A DNA stretch of 14,498 bases from Chloroflexota bacterium (GCA_005889515.1 VBHE01000273.1:12036-26533); one strand, 5' to 3'; counted from the first letter of the stretch, positions 6,402-13,808 are shown. Translations and numbers: made by a program. Notes: generated by a model not told the origin, from the letters alone.

Positions 6402-7784
6402 TCAGGCGCAGGCGACCTCGTCGAGGTCGCCGTCGTCGAGGCGCTCGTACACCAGGGTGAGGCCGAGCGTGAGGCGGCGGAAGAGGGTGGCGCGGGAGAC
6501 GGAGAGCCGCTCCGCGACCGCCTGGGCGACGCGCGGCGAGCGCGACTCGGCGAGGGAGCGGATGATCTCGCGGAGGCGCCGCTGCAGGTCACCGTGCGCG
6601 CGGGGGTCGTGCAGCGTCTCGAGCGCGAGCTTCACCCGCTCGCGGGCGGCGGAGTCGGCGGTGCGCCGGACCGCGGCCGGCGGCGGTCCCTCGTCGTCGA
6701 CGAGGTCGTGGAGCACGTGCAGCGAGAGCGCCCTGCCGCCGGCGAGAGGGATCACCCCGCCCGCGTGGCCGCGGGTGCGCGCCAGCAGGTCGGCGTGCCA
6801 CTGCGGTCGACGTCGCCGGAGGTCGTCGCTGAGCAGCCGCCGCCAGGGCTCGTGCAGCGCGTACCCGGTGGCGAGCACGTCGAGCACGCTCAGTCCGGAG
6901 AACGCGGCCTCGAGGTCGGGCAGCTCGGAGCCGAGCATCTCCGCGAGCAGGTCGTGGTTGACGACCGGCATCAGTGAGGTCGCCTCGAGGAGATCGGTCA
7001 GGCGCGGATGGCTGCTCTCGCGGCGCAGGCGGAGGTGGAGCATGCGGACGGCCCGCTCCGCGATCAGCCAGGCCGGGAGCGGGCGCTCCCCGTGACGCAG
7101 GGCGACGTCGGCGGCCACGGCGAGGATGAGCGGATGGCCGGCGGCCAGCTCGAGGATCTCCGCGACCGCGACCTCGTCGGTGATGCCACGGCGGGCGAGC
7201 AGCAGGCGCGACTCGCCGTCGGCCAGCGCACCGAGGGGCGTGGTCTCCAGGCAGGCGCGCCACCCGGCGCGCTGGCTCAGCATGTCCCAGGGGGCGCTGC
7301 GCTCGGCGACGACGACCAGGACGCGGTCGGTGATCCGCTCGATGACCTCCTCCCGCAGGCGGCGGGCCTGGGGCACCGTGAGCAGCTCGTGGCTGTCGAT
7401 GCCGAGGAGTGCCGGTGCGCTGGCGCCTTCCCCGGGCCAGCCGGCGGCGCGCAGCCGCAGCAGGGAGAGGAAGCCGTCCACGCTCCCGTCGAAGTCGTGA
7501 CAGTCGATGACGACCGTGTCGCCCGTCGAGCCGCCGCGGACACGCCGCGCGAGCTCCTGCAGCACCGCGGTCTTGCCGATGCCGGGCGGGCCGGTGACGT
7601 GGACGGCGTGCGGCAGCCGCTCGGAGTCGGTCAGGAGCGCGGCGAGGTGGCGGAGCTCGCGCTCCCTGCCCGCGAAGGCGGACCGCTCCACCTCGCGCAC
7701 CCGGTCGCCGAGCGATCCGCTCGCCGGCGCCGCGGTGTTGCCGGCTCCCGGCGCACGTGCAGGCGCCAACAGTTCAAGCCTCAT
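6402..7784 (-). CDS. AAA/STAND-type ATPase with C-terminal helix-turn-helix (probable transcription regulator)
   Basis: The 460-residue product opens with a short disordered segment, then FAGRERELRHLAALL, the typical lead-in of AAA_16/STAND-like ATPases. Walker A is GPPGIGKT (about 65-72). A Walker B-like strand ends at ALLGIDSHELL (D130, E133). Later comes VLVVVAERSAP (sensor-1-like), and then a helical region rich in Arg and Leu. The C-terminus holds a probable helix-turn-helix, VAQAVAERLSVSRATLFRRL (about 418-438). This is the pattern of ligand- or partner-sensing ATPase regulators, though I cannot assign a named family. ATG 7784 is chosen because GAGGG lies 6 nt upstream; the longer frame up to 7910 gives an atypical Arg-rich extension. 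Possible -10: TATCGT at 7835-7840. The same-strand neighbours downstream are the 14-aa ORF and the MFS exporter, the most likely targets. Confidence 0.75.
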   Translation of the reverse strand: MRLELLAPARAPGAGNTAAPASGSLGDRVREVERSAFAGRERELRHLAALLTDSERLPHAVHVTGPPGIGKTAVLQELARRVRGGSTGDTVVIDCHDFDGSVDGFLSLLRLRAAGWPGEGASAPALLGIDSHELLTVPQARRLREEVIERITDRVLVVVAERSAPWDMLSQRAGWRACLETTPLGALADGESRLLLARRGITDEVAVAEILELAAGHPLILAVAADVALRHGERPLPAWLIAERAVRMLHLRLRRESSHPRLTDLLEATSLMPVVNHDLLAEMLGSELPDLEAAFSGLSVLDVLATGYALHEPWRRLLSDDLRRRRPQWHADLLARTRGHAGGVIPLAGGRALSLHVLHDLVDDEGPPPAAVRRTADSAARERVKLALETLHDPRAHGDLQRRLREIIRSLAESRSPRVAQAVAERLSVSRATLFRRLTLGLTLVYERLDDGDLDEVACA

Positions 7785-8057
7785 GATCCGCCCTCTCGTC
7801 CTCGCGACTCCGCTCCGGCCGCGACGTTGTCTCCACGATAGGCCGGACCTGGTCGTCGCCCGTGATGGGGGTGACACGGAGTCGCAACAGCCGCCCTTCA
7901 GGTGAAGCACGAGGGCGCCTCAGGTGCTGCGCGTGAGCGGTGGCGGCGCTGTGACGGCGGTGCCGAGGATGGCGTGGAGATCGGCCGGCCGGCTCCGGTT
8001 CGGCGCGGGCCGGCCGCCCGCGGTGGTGGTCAGCATGTGGCGCTGCTCCATGGCGAG
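7785..8057. other. Gene-poor interval between the surface-protein gene and the regulator gene
   Basis: About 270 nt without a recognisable gene family. It holds the probable regulator promoter region (TATCGT on the minus strand at 7835-7840, leader with GAGGG) and one small minus-strand ORF (listed separately). I see no repeat, RNA gene or mobile-element end. Confidence 0.5.
7920..8051 (-). CDS. Candidate small protein, 43 aa
   Basis: ATG 8051 to TGA 7920 gives a 43-residue polar peptide (begins MEQRHMLTTTAGGRPAPNRS, ends LTRST). About 93% of its codons end in G or C, as in the real genes nearby, which is the only positive evidence. There is no ribosome binding site, no recognisable domain, and it begins just below the terminator-like hairpin of the surface-protein gene. 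A second Met, 5 codons in, is an alternative start. It could be the remnant of a longer gene or a chance ORF in GC-rich DNA. Confidence 0.25.
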   Translation of the reverse strand: MEQRHMLTTTAGGRPAPNRSRPADLHAILGTAVTAPPPLTRST

Positions 8058-8098
8058 CCGGACGGCCCCCCCGGTGGGGAGGGCCGCCCGGCGTCCGG
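8058..8098 (-). terminator. Strong GC-rich hairpin after the surface-protein gene
   Basis: Outer arms CCGGAC (8058-8063) and GTCCGG (8093-8098) enclose an inner stem GGCCCCCCC / GGGG-A-GGGCC with a GGT loop and one bulged A. It begins 4 nt beyond the stop codon at 8103-8105. There is no T-run, but position and strength make it the best terminator candidate in the window. Confidence 0.6.
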
Positions 8099-8102
8099 TG
8101 GT

Positions 8103-10745
8103 CTACGCGCGGCGGCGGCGGCCGACAACGCGCAGCAGGAACCCGCCGGCGACCATGAGGAGCAGGCCCAGGCCCGCGGCGCCGGCGATGCCCGCCCCGG
8201 TGTTCGGGACGGAGAGGGCCTGTTCGAGGACGCTCGCCGCGGTGACGGTGACGGGCTCGTCGCCGCACCCGCTGACGACCGCGGTGTTGCCGTCGTCGCC
8301 GTTGTAGGTGGCCACCCAGTGGAGGGTGCCCGCGGCGGTGGTGACGAAGAGCTTGGAGGCGGCCTTCCCGCCGGTCAGCGGCTCCTGCGCGTCGGTGAAG
8401 ACCGCCACGCCGGTGCAGCTGGTGTCGCCGGGGCCGAAGAGCTGGAAGGTGACGGTGCCGGTGGGCTGATGGCCACCGGTCACCGAGGCGGTGTCGGAGA
8501 CCGAGATCCCCGTGGTGCCGCCCGCCGACTGGGTGGTGGTGATCGAGGGCGAGACCTTCACCCAGGTCTTGGTCGCGTCCGGCCCGTCGCCGGGCACGCT
8601 GTCACCGGTCGACCGGTCCAGGGTCACGCCCAGGACGGTGACAATGACGGTGGCATGGATCGTCGTGGTGCCGGCCACCGCGGAGGTGAGGGTGTCGGTG
8701 CAGGTGCCGGTGCCACCGCTGGTGGTGCAGGTGGCCGAGCTCAGGGTGCCGGGCCCACTCACGATGGAGAGCGAGACCACGGTGCCGTCGGGCACCGGCT
8801 TGGCGCCGGACCCGGAGCCGTTGTCCTGGGTCACCGTGGCGGTGAGCGTGTGGGTGTCACCGACCGGGTCGGTGGCGGTGATCGGGCTGAGGGTGATCAG
8901 CGCGTTGACGTAGGTCTTGGTGGCGGGACCGGTGCCGCCGGGGCCGTGGTTCTCCGCGGTCGAGCGGGTCACCGTGACCCCGCCCATGGTCACCTGGGCG
9001 GTCACGTTGGCCTTGAAGGTGGTGGGCAGGTCGCTGTTGACGGTGAGGGTGCAGGTCGCCCGGTCGCCGCTGATGGTCGGGGTGCCGCAGGTCGTGCTGC
9101 TGCTGAGCGGCGCCGGGGTCACCGAGGTGGTGATGTCGCCGAAGGTGACCGGGTCGGCCCCCGCCGGGATGGCGGTGACGACGATGTCGAAGACGTGAGC
9201 CTTGCCGATCGGGTTGACCGCGCTGGGTCCGATGCCCACGGCGGCGTCGACGTAGGTCTTGAACGCGGGGCCGCTGCCGTCGGGGCCGCTGCCCCCGGCG
9301 CTGCCGTCGGTCGAGCGGTCGAGGGTGACGCCGCCGATGCTGACCACGGCGGCCGCGTTGGCGGTGAACAGCCCCGCGGTGGAGCTGTCGATGGTGACGG
9401 TGCAGGTCGCGGTGTTGCCGGAGACGGTCGGGGAGGCGCAGGTGCTGCTCATCGAACCGGGCGCCGGCGTCACCGACGGGGTGATGCTGGTGAAGGTGGC
9501 CTTCGGCGAGCCGGCCGGAAGGGCGGTGACGGTGACGGTGAAGGTGTGGGAGTCGCCCACCTCGTTGACCGCGGTCGGAGCGATGGCGATCGAGGCGTCG
9601 ACGTAGGTCTTGACCGCCGGGCCGCTGCTGCCGTTGGTGCCGTCGGTCGTCACCGTTGTGGCGAAGCCGTTGACCACCAGGTGGGCGGTGGCGGTGGCGG
9701 TGAAGACGCCCGCGGTGTCACTGTTGATGGTCACCGTGCAGGTCGCCACGTTGCCGTTGATGGTCGGGGCGTTGCAGGTGCTCGACGTGGAGTCCGGGGC
9801 GGGGCTGACCGCCGGGACGATCGAGGTGAACTCGGTGGTCTGCCCGGGCAGCGACGTGACCGTGACCGTGAAGGTGTGCGGGTGGCCCACCTCCTTGACC
9901 GCGTCGGGCGCGATCGCGATGCTCGGCTGGCCGTAGATCTTGGTCGCCGGCCCGGTGCCGCCGGGTCCGTGGTTGCCGCCCAGCGCGGTGGTGCGGGTCA
10001 CCGTGACGGTGCCCATGGTCACGTCGGCGCTGGCGTTGATGGTGAAGGTGCCCGGCACGTTGCTGTTGAAGGTCACCGAGCACGTGGCCCTCAGGCCGCC
10101 GTTGCCGCTGGTCGGCGAGGCGCAGCTGTTGGTCGGCGCCGTCGACGGAGACGGGCTGACCGTCGGCACGATGTTGCTGAAGCCGACCGGCGTGGCGCCG
10201 CTCGGGATGGCGTTGACGGTGATGGTGACGGTGTGCGGCGACCCGACGTTGTTGGTCGCCGTCAGCGGGTTGAGCTGGATGTTGGCGTCGACGTAGGTCT
10301 TGGTGGCCGGTCCGCTGCCGCCGGGGCCGTGCGGGGCCACGGAGCCGTTGGTCGAGCGGACCACCTCGGCGGCCGGGGTGCCCATGTCGACGGTGGCGGT
10401 GACGTTGGCGGTGTAGGTCCCCGCTGCGTTGCTGTTGATGGTCACCGTGCAGGTGGCTGTGAAGTTGCCGCTGCCGTCAGGACCGCTCACCGTCGGCGAG
10501 CTGCAGGCGCTGGTGTTCTGGGTCAGACCCGCCGTGGGGGTGATCGACGGGGCGATCGACTTGAACACCACCGGCGTGGTGCCGCTCGGGATGGCGGTGA
10601 CGGTGACGGTGAAGGTGTGCGCGTTGCCGACCTCGTTGTCAGCGCTCGGGCCGATCTGCACCGAGGCGTCGACGTAGGTCTTCGTGGCGGGCGGGCTGTT
10701 CTGGCCGGTGCCGTCCGTGCTGCGGCTGACCGTCACCGTGCCCAT
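8103..10745 (-). CDS. Repeat-rich surface protein, C-terminal part (frame-broken from the 10733-13153 part)
   Basis: This is the downstream frame of one large gene and not a separate protein. The apparent ATG 10745 falls inside a repeat unit, and the frame makes repeat-like sense slightly upstream of it (ATATASITMG). It contains the end of repeat 3, then repeats 4-9, each starting near YVDA. Each has the pattern VG-x-x-HTF-x-VTV-x-A-x-P and a Cys pair (for example SSTCASPTVSGNTATCTVTI). Repeat 9 (8565-8912) is divergent. From residue 728 follows an Ig-like domain ending SGCGDEPVTV. The C-terminus is a sorting signal: VPNTG at 846-850, a hydrophobic helix (IAGAAGLGLLLMVAGGFLL) and RRRRA. By analogy with LPXTG proteins it would be linked to the cell wall by a sortase; no sortase gene lies in the window. 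Probable role: adhesion or cell-surface structure. Confidence 0.85.
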   Translation of the reverse strand: MGTVTVSRSTDGTGQNSPPATKTYVDASVQIGPSADNEVGNAHTFTVTVTAIPSGTTPVVFKSIAPSITPTAGLTQNTSACSSPTVSGPDGSGNFTATCTVTINSNAAGTYTANVTATVDMGTPAAEVVRSTNGSVAPHGPGGSGPATKTYVDANIQLNPLTATNNVGSPHTVTITVNAIPSGATPVGFSNIVPTVSPSPSTAPTNSCASPTSGNGGLRATCSVTFNSNVPGTFTINASADVTMGTVTVTRTTALGGNHGPGGTGPATKIYGQPSIAIAPDAVKEVGHPHTFTVTVTSLPGQTTEFTSIVPAVSPAPDSTSSTCNAPTINGNVATCTVTINSDTAGVFTATATAHLVVNGFATTVTTDGTNGSSGPAVKTYVDASIAIAPTAVNEVGDSHTFTVTVTALPAGSPKATFTSITPSVTPAPGSMSSTCASPTVSGNTATCTVTIDSSTAGLFTANAAAVVSIGGVTLDRSTDGSAGGSGPDGSGPAFKTYVDAAVGIGPSAVNPIGKAHVFDIVVTAIPAGADPVTFGDITTSVTPAPLSSSTTCGTPTISGDRATCTLTVNSDLPTTFKANVTAQVTMGGVTVTRSTAENHGPGGTGPATKTYVNALITLSPITATDPVGDTHTLTATVTQDNGSGSGAKPVPDGTVVSLSIVSGPGTLSSATCTTSGGTGTCTDTLTSAVAGTTTIHATVIVTVLGVTLDRSTGDSVPGDGPDATKTWVKVSPSITTTQSAGGTTGISVSDTASVTGGHQPTGTVTFQLFGPGDTSCTGVAVFTDAQEPLTGGKAASKLFVTTAAGTLHWVATYNGDDGNTAVVSGCGDEPVTVTAASVLEQALSVPNTGAGIAGAAGLGLLLMVAGGFLLRVVGRRRRA

Positions 10746-11731
10746 GGTGATCGAGGCCGTCGCCGTGGCCGGTTGTCGACGGTCACGGTGCAGGACGCTG
10801 TCGGGCCCGCGGAGGTCGAGCTGATCGTCGGGCTGCCGCAGGTCGTCGACTCGGTGCCCGGCGTCGGCGTGACGTTGGGAGTGATTGCGCCGAAGCTCAC
10901 CGGCGTGGCGCCGCCGGGGATGGCCTGCACCAGGATGTTGAAGGTGTGCGACCGACCGACCGGGTTGATGCCGTTCGGGCTGATGGTGATGCAGGCGTCG
11001 ACGTAGTGCTTGGTCGCAGGTCCGCTGCCGCCCGGTCCGGCCGCGCTGCCGTCAGGAGCGGTGGTGCGGCTCAGCGAGGCGCCGCCGATGGTCACCGCGC
11101 CCGACGCGTTGGCCGTATACGTCCCCGCCGTGCTGCTGTTGATGGTCAGCGTGCAGGTTTCGACGTTGCCGTTGACGGTCGGCGAGCCGCAGCTCGAGGT
11201 GCTGGTGGTCAGGCCGCTGGTCGGCGAGACCGAGGCGCTGATGGCGCCGAAGCTCACCGGCGTGGCGTTGCCCGGCAGCGCGGTGAATGTCACCGTGAAG
11301 ACGTGCTGGTGCCCGACCTCGTTGTCGGCGTTCTGTGGCGTGATGGTGATGAAGGCGTCGACGTAGTTCTTGGTCGCCGGTCCGCTGCCGCCTCGGCCGT
11401 GCGAGCCGCTGCCGATCACGCTGCTGTTGGTGGAGCGGTGCATGGTCACCCCGTCGGCAACCAGCGTCGCGGCCGCGTTCGCGGTGTAGGTGGTGACCGT
11501 GTTGCTGTCGATGGTGATCGTGCAGGTCGCCGTGTTGCCGCTGATGGTCGGCGAGCCGCAGGTGGTGTCGTTCTGGGACAGGCCGGCGCTCGGCGAGACG
11601 TTGGTGGAGATGGCGGCGCTGGTCAGCGTCGTGCCGGAGGGCAGCACCGCAGCGGTGACCTGGAAGACATGCTGGTGGCCGACCGGGTTGGTCGCCGTCA
11701 ACGGGGCGATCTTGATGTAGGCGTCGAGCAC
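8565..11731 (-). repeat. Array of nine ~115-residue repeats in the surface protein
   Basis: Unit starts on the minus strand (first base of the Tyr or equivalent codon): 11731, 11365, 11005, 10676, 10295, 9935, 9605, 9254, 8912; the array ends at 8565. Unit lengths are 366, 360, 329, 381, 360, 330, 351, 342 and 348 nt. Only the third is not a multiple of 3. The linker encoding G-P-A-T-K-T-Y-V-D-A is the most conserved part at DNA level. Units 2 and 4-8 are clearly homologous, unit 1 has a variant junction (NVLDAY) and unit 9 is diverged. Two conserved Cys about 10-16 residues apart recur in almost every unit and could form a disulfide. The fold is probably an Ig-like beta sandwich (inference). 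Confidence 0.9.
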
Positions 11732-13153
11732 GTTGAGCGGCTCGTCACCGCAGGCGCTCATCGCCGGGAAGTTGTGCCCGCCGAGGCCGATGTCGCCGCT
11801 GTAGACGGCCTGCCACTCGTACGTCGTGCCGGGAGTCAGGCCCGACGTGTCGAAGCCGGCCGAGGGCGGCACCGTGCCGCCTGACAGCGTCTGCGTATTG
11901 CTGTAGGCCAGCCCGCTCTTGCAGTCCGACGAGCTGTACAGGTTGTAGGTCACCGTGCCCGCCGGGGTGCCGGACAGCGGCGCGCCCAGGGTGGCCTGGT
12001 CGCTGACGGTGGCGCCGCGCTCGACGGTGAGGCCGGGCGAGGTCACCGAGCCGGAGGTCTGCTGGGTGGTGACCTTGGGGTTGACGCAGAAGCTGAACCG
12101 GCCCGTGGTGAAGTCCTTGAGGGTCGCCGTGGTCTCCTGCGAGGAGCGGGTCTCGGCGAGGAAGTCGTTGAAGCAGCTCGCGTTGGGATCGCTCGACACC
12201 GGGAACACGCCCTGGTCGATCAGGGCGGTGATGTCGATGCCGGCCTCGACGAACTGGTTGGAGTCGAGGGAGAGGTTCGGCGCCCACGGCTCGGTGAACG
12301 AGGAGGGGTTGGCGATGCCGCAGATGTCCTCGGGGTGCACCAGGCCGGACGGCGGGCTGGTCGCGCCGCAGGTGAAGCCGCTGGCCAGCAGCCTGAGGTT
12401 GTTGGCGACGCTGGTGTCCCAGGCGTAGAGCTGGATCGTCGAGGAGGAGCCGCCGTTGGTGTAGTTGCTCACCACCAGCAGGTCGCCCGGGTCGTGCGTC
12501 GGATGGGTGAAGGTGCCGTTGGAGCAGGCGTGCTGGTTGTGCATGATCCAGAAACCCGCGAACGAGTCACCGTGGTTCGAGTCGCGCTCCTGGGCCAGGT
12601 AGAGCAGCTCGTGGCCCGCCTTGCCGTTGGCTGCATTGCCCTGGGCCAGGAACGCGGCGCCGTAGGCGTTGAGGATGTCGTCCTTGTTGAGCGGGTTGTT
12701 GAGGCTGCCGCAGCCCCAGGCGCTGATGTCGTTGACGTCCTTGACGCCGGCGCCGTTCGACGAGAAGTACGTCGGGTCCGGGTTGTCGGAGTCCGCTTGG
12801 AAGACCGAGCCCAGCAGCGTCGGCGTCGTCGCCGTGTTGGCCGGATTGGCCGACGGCGGACAGCCGGCGTGGCCGGACGGGGTGTTGAACACGCACGACC
12901 AGTCGTACTGCGGCGGGGTGGCGGTGTCCTGGTTGACGTTGCCGTCGAGCTCGAAGACCCCGGCGCTGCCGACGTCGGGGATGCCCGCGGCGGACCCGGT
13001 GATCACCCCCGGGAAGGTGGCCACGGCGACGATCGACGCACCCGCCAGCGCGGTGAGGACGCCGCCGAGCCGGGCGGCGAGACGCCGGTGGAGACGGGAG
13101 GGACCGTGACCGTTCATCGCATCGTTACCCCAGTCGCTTAAAGAGGAATTCAC
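10733..13153 (-). CDS. Repeat-rich secreted surface protein, N-terminal part (frame broken at its 3' end)
   Basis: The upstream frame encodes a signal peptide (basic RLHRRLAARLGG, hydrophobic VLTALAGASIVAVATFPGVI, small residues TGSAAG). A domain of about 330 residues follows. It begins FELDGNVNQD and includes NDISAWGCG, LLYLAQERDSNHGDSFAGFW, GDLLVVSNYTNGG and a CFNDFLAETRSS...LKDFTTGRFSFC stretch. I recall this pattern in uncharacterised secreted proteins of high-GC Gram-positives. Then come an Ig-like domain ending SACGDEPLNV, repeats 1 and 2, and most of repeat 3. The frame then runs into a non-homologous Arg-rich tail and stops at 10733, while homology continues in another frame. The reconstructed protein would have about 1,690 residues. 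GTG 13153 is chosen because GGAG lies 5 nt upstream; ATG 13117 would give a shorter, more usual signal peptide. A promoter lies about 40 nt upstream. Confidence 0.85.
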   Translation of the reverse strand: MNSSLSDWGNDAMNGHGPSRLHRRLAARLGGVLTALAGASIVAVATFPGVITGSAAGIPDVGSAGVFELDGNVNQDTATPPQYDWSCVFNTPSGHAGCPPSANPANTATTPTLLGSVFQADSDNPDPTYFSSNGAGVKDVNDISAWGCGSLNNPLNKDDILNAYGAAFLAQGNAANGKAGHELLYLAQERDSNHGDSFAGFWIMHNQHACSNGTFTHPTHDPGDLLVVSNYTNGGSSSTIQLYAWDTSVANNLRLLASGFTCGATSPPSGLVHPEDICGIANPSSFTEPWAPNLSLDSNQFVEAGIDITALIDQGVFPVSSDPNASCFNDFLAETRSSQETTATLKDFTTGRFSFCVNPKVTTQQTSGSVTSPGLTVERGATVSDQATLGAPLSGTPAGTVTYNLYSSSDCKSGLAYSNTQTLSGGTVPPSAGFDTSGLTPGTTYEWQAVYSGDIGLGGHNFPAMSACGDEPLNVLDAYIKIAPLTATNPVGHQHVFQVTAAVLPSGTTLTSAAISTNVSPSAGLSQNDTTCGSPTISGNTATCTITIDSNTVTTYTANAAATLVADGVTMHRSTNSSVIGSGSHGRGGSGPATKNYVDAFITITPQNADNEVGHQHVFTVTFTALPGNATPVSFGAISASVSPTSGLTTSTSSCGSPTVNGNVETCTLTINSSTAGTYTANASGAVTIGGASLSRTTAPDGSAAGPGGSGPATKHYVDACITISPNGINPVGRSHTFNILVQAIPGGATPVSFGAITPNVTPTPGTESTTCGSPTISSTSAGPTASCTVTVDNRPRRRPRSPWAR

Positions 13154-13192
13154 GCCGACTCCAACGTCGGCACCGGCGCAGGAGGACGAGTA

Positions 13193-13220
13193 TGCATACG
13201 CCGGCGTCGCGCGCTGTCAG
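13193..13220 (-). promoter_or_regulatory. Promoter of the surface-protein gene: CTGACA, 16 nt, TATGCA
   Basis: Minus strand: -35 CTGACA (13220-13215), 16-nt spacer, -10 TATGCA (13198-13193), giving a leader of about 32 nt before GTG 13153. A perfect TTGACA (13230-13225) sits just upstream but has no -10 at the right distance. The -10 is embedded in the 10-nt palindrome GTATGCATAC (13190-13199), a possible operator. Confidence 0.55.
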
Positions 13221-13234
13221 GAGTTGTCAAGCAA

Positions 13235-13250
13235 ATGAAGGTTTGTGAAC
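13235..13250 (-). promoter_or_regulatory. Tandem 10-nt direct repeat GTTCAC / CTTCAT facing the surface-protein promoter
   Basis: On the minus strand GTTCACAAAC is followed by CTTCATTTGC, then TTGACA. The two TTCA cores are exactly 10 nt apart and abut the -35 region, as for activator sites of the PhoB/OmpR type. No such DNA-binding regulator is seen in the window. A matching pair faces the other way at 13297-13314. Confidence 0.4.
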
Positions 13251-13296
13251 TGCACCACGGCGCGGGGCGGTGCCGGCCACGCGGCGATCACACAGT

Positions 13297-13314
13297 CTTC
13301 ACAGGGCTTCACAG
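13297..13314 (+). promoter_or_regulatory. Tandem 10-nt direct repeat CTTCACAG x2 upstream of the response regulator gene
   Basis: CTTCACAG occurs at 13297-13304 and again at 13307-13314, with an upstream CACAG at 13291-13295. The spacing of one helical turn is typical of direct-repeat operators bound by OmpR/PhoB-type regulators. A TTGATG (13319-13324) follows as a possible -35, but its spacing to CATGAT (13345-13350) is 20 nt, longer than usual. Confidence 0.45.
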
Positions 13315-13407
13315 AATGTTGATGGCGCTTTCCCGCGGCGCGGTCATGATGGGCGGGTGACGAATGTGGTCGCCGGGTTGCGGCCATGCGGCAACTGGGA
13401 GATGACT

Positions 13408-13797
13408 GTGACGAGACCGGAGAAGACGGTGCTCATCGTCGATGACGACGGGCCCAGCAGGACGGTCCTCAGCATCGTCTGCGGCTCCCGCGGCCACGCC
13501 GTGATCGAGGCGGCGAGCGGGGCCGACGCCCTCGCCCTGGCAACCTCGAGGCGACTCGACCTCATCCTCCTCGACGTGAGCCTGCCCGACATGAGCGGGC
13601 TCGAGGTCTGCAGCCGGGTCCGCGAGGCCGGGCTGGACACCCCGATCGTGATGCTCAGCGGCCACGCCGACCCCGCAGACGTCTCCCGGGGGCTACGGCT
13701 CGGCGCCGACGAGTACCTCACCAAGCCCTTCGAGCTCCGCGAGCTGGTGGCCCGGATGGACCGGCACCTCCGCTGGGAGTCGTGGCAGGCCGCCTGA
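13408..13797 (+). CDS. Stand-alone CheY-like response regulator receiver protein
   Basis: The 129-residue protein is a complete phosphoacceptor receiver domain and nothing else: acidic pocket DDD at 12-14 (VLIVDDDGPSR), phosphoacceptor D56 (LILLDVSLPDMSGLEV), switch residue S84 (IVMLSGHADP) and K106 (YLTKPFELRELV). It ends at a short HLRWESWQAA tail with no DNA-binding or output domain, so it likely acts by protein-protein contact or phosphorelay, or pairs with a partner outside the window. GTG 13408 is chosen because GGGAG lies 6 nt upstream. ATG 13402 directly abuts that GGGAG. GTG 13357 lies 6 nt after a CATGAT box and could be a leaderless start adding 17 residues. It is divergent from the surface-protein gene and followed by the receiver-like/GAF gene after about 100 nt. 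Confidence 0.85.
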   Translation: MTRPEKTVLIVDDDGPSRTVLSIVCGSRGHAVIEAASGADALALATSRRLDLILLDVSLPDMSGLEVCSRVREAGLDTPIVMLSGHADPADVSRGLRLGADEYLTKPFELRELVARMDRHLRWESWQAA

Positions 13798-13808
13798 CCG
13801 GCGCTTCG

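Noticed and set aside
7902..11006. Plus-strand open frame of 1,034 codons rich in Gly, Arg, Asp and Val
   Set aside because: It is antisense to the repeat protein and the interval before it. The sequence is low-complexity with no domain, and such long open shadows are normal in GC-rich DNA. The minus strand shows signal peptide, repeats and anchor.
8491..11720. Series of plus-strand ORFs (76-140 codons) of similar sequence at about 350-nt period
   Set aside because: They are the antisense reading of the nine protein repeats. Most end at the TAG in GACGTAG, which is antisense to the conserved Tyr-Val codons, so their similarity and period come from the real gene.
8565..11731. The regular DNA repeats as a possible CRISPR array or satellite
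   Set aside because: Unit length is 330-381 nt, and the units are diverged and encode homologous protein domains, so they are coding repeats.
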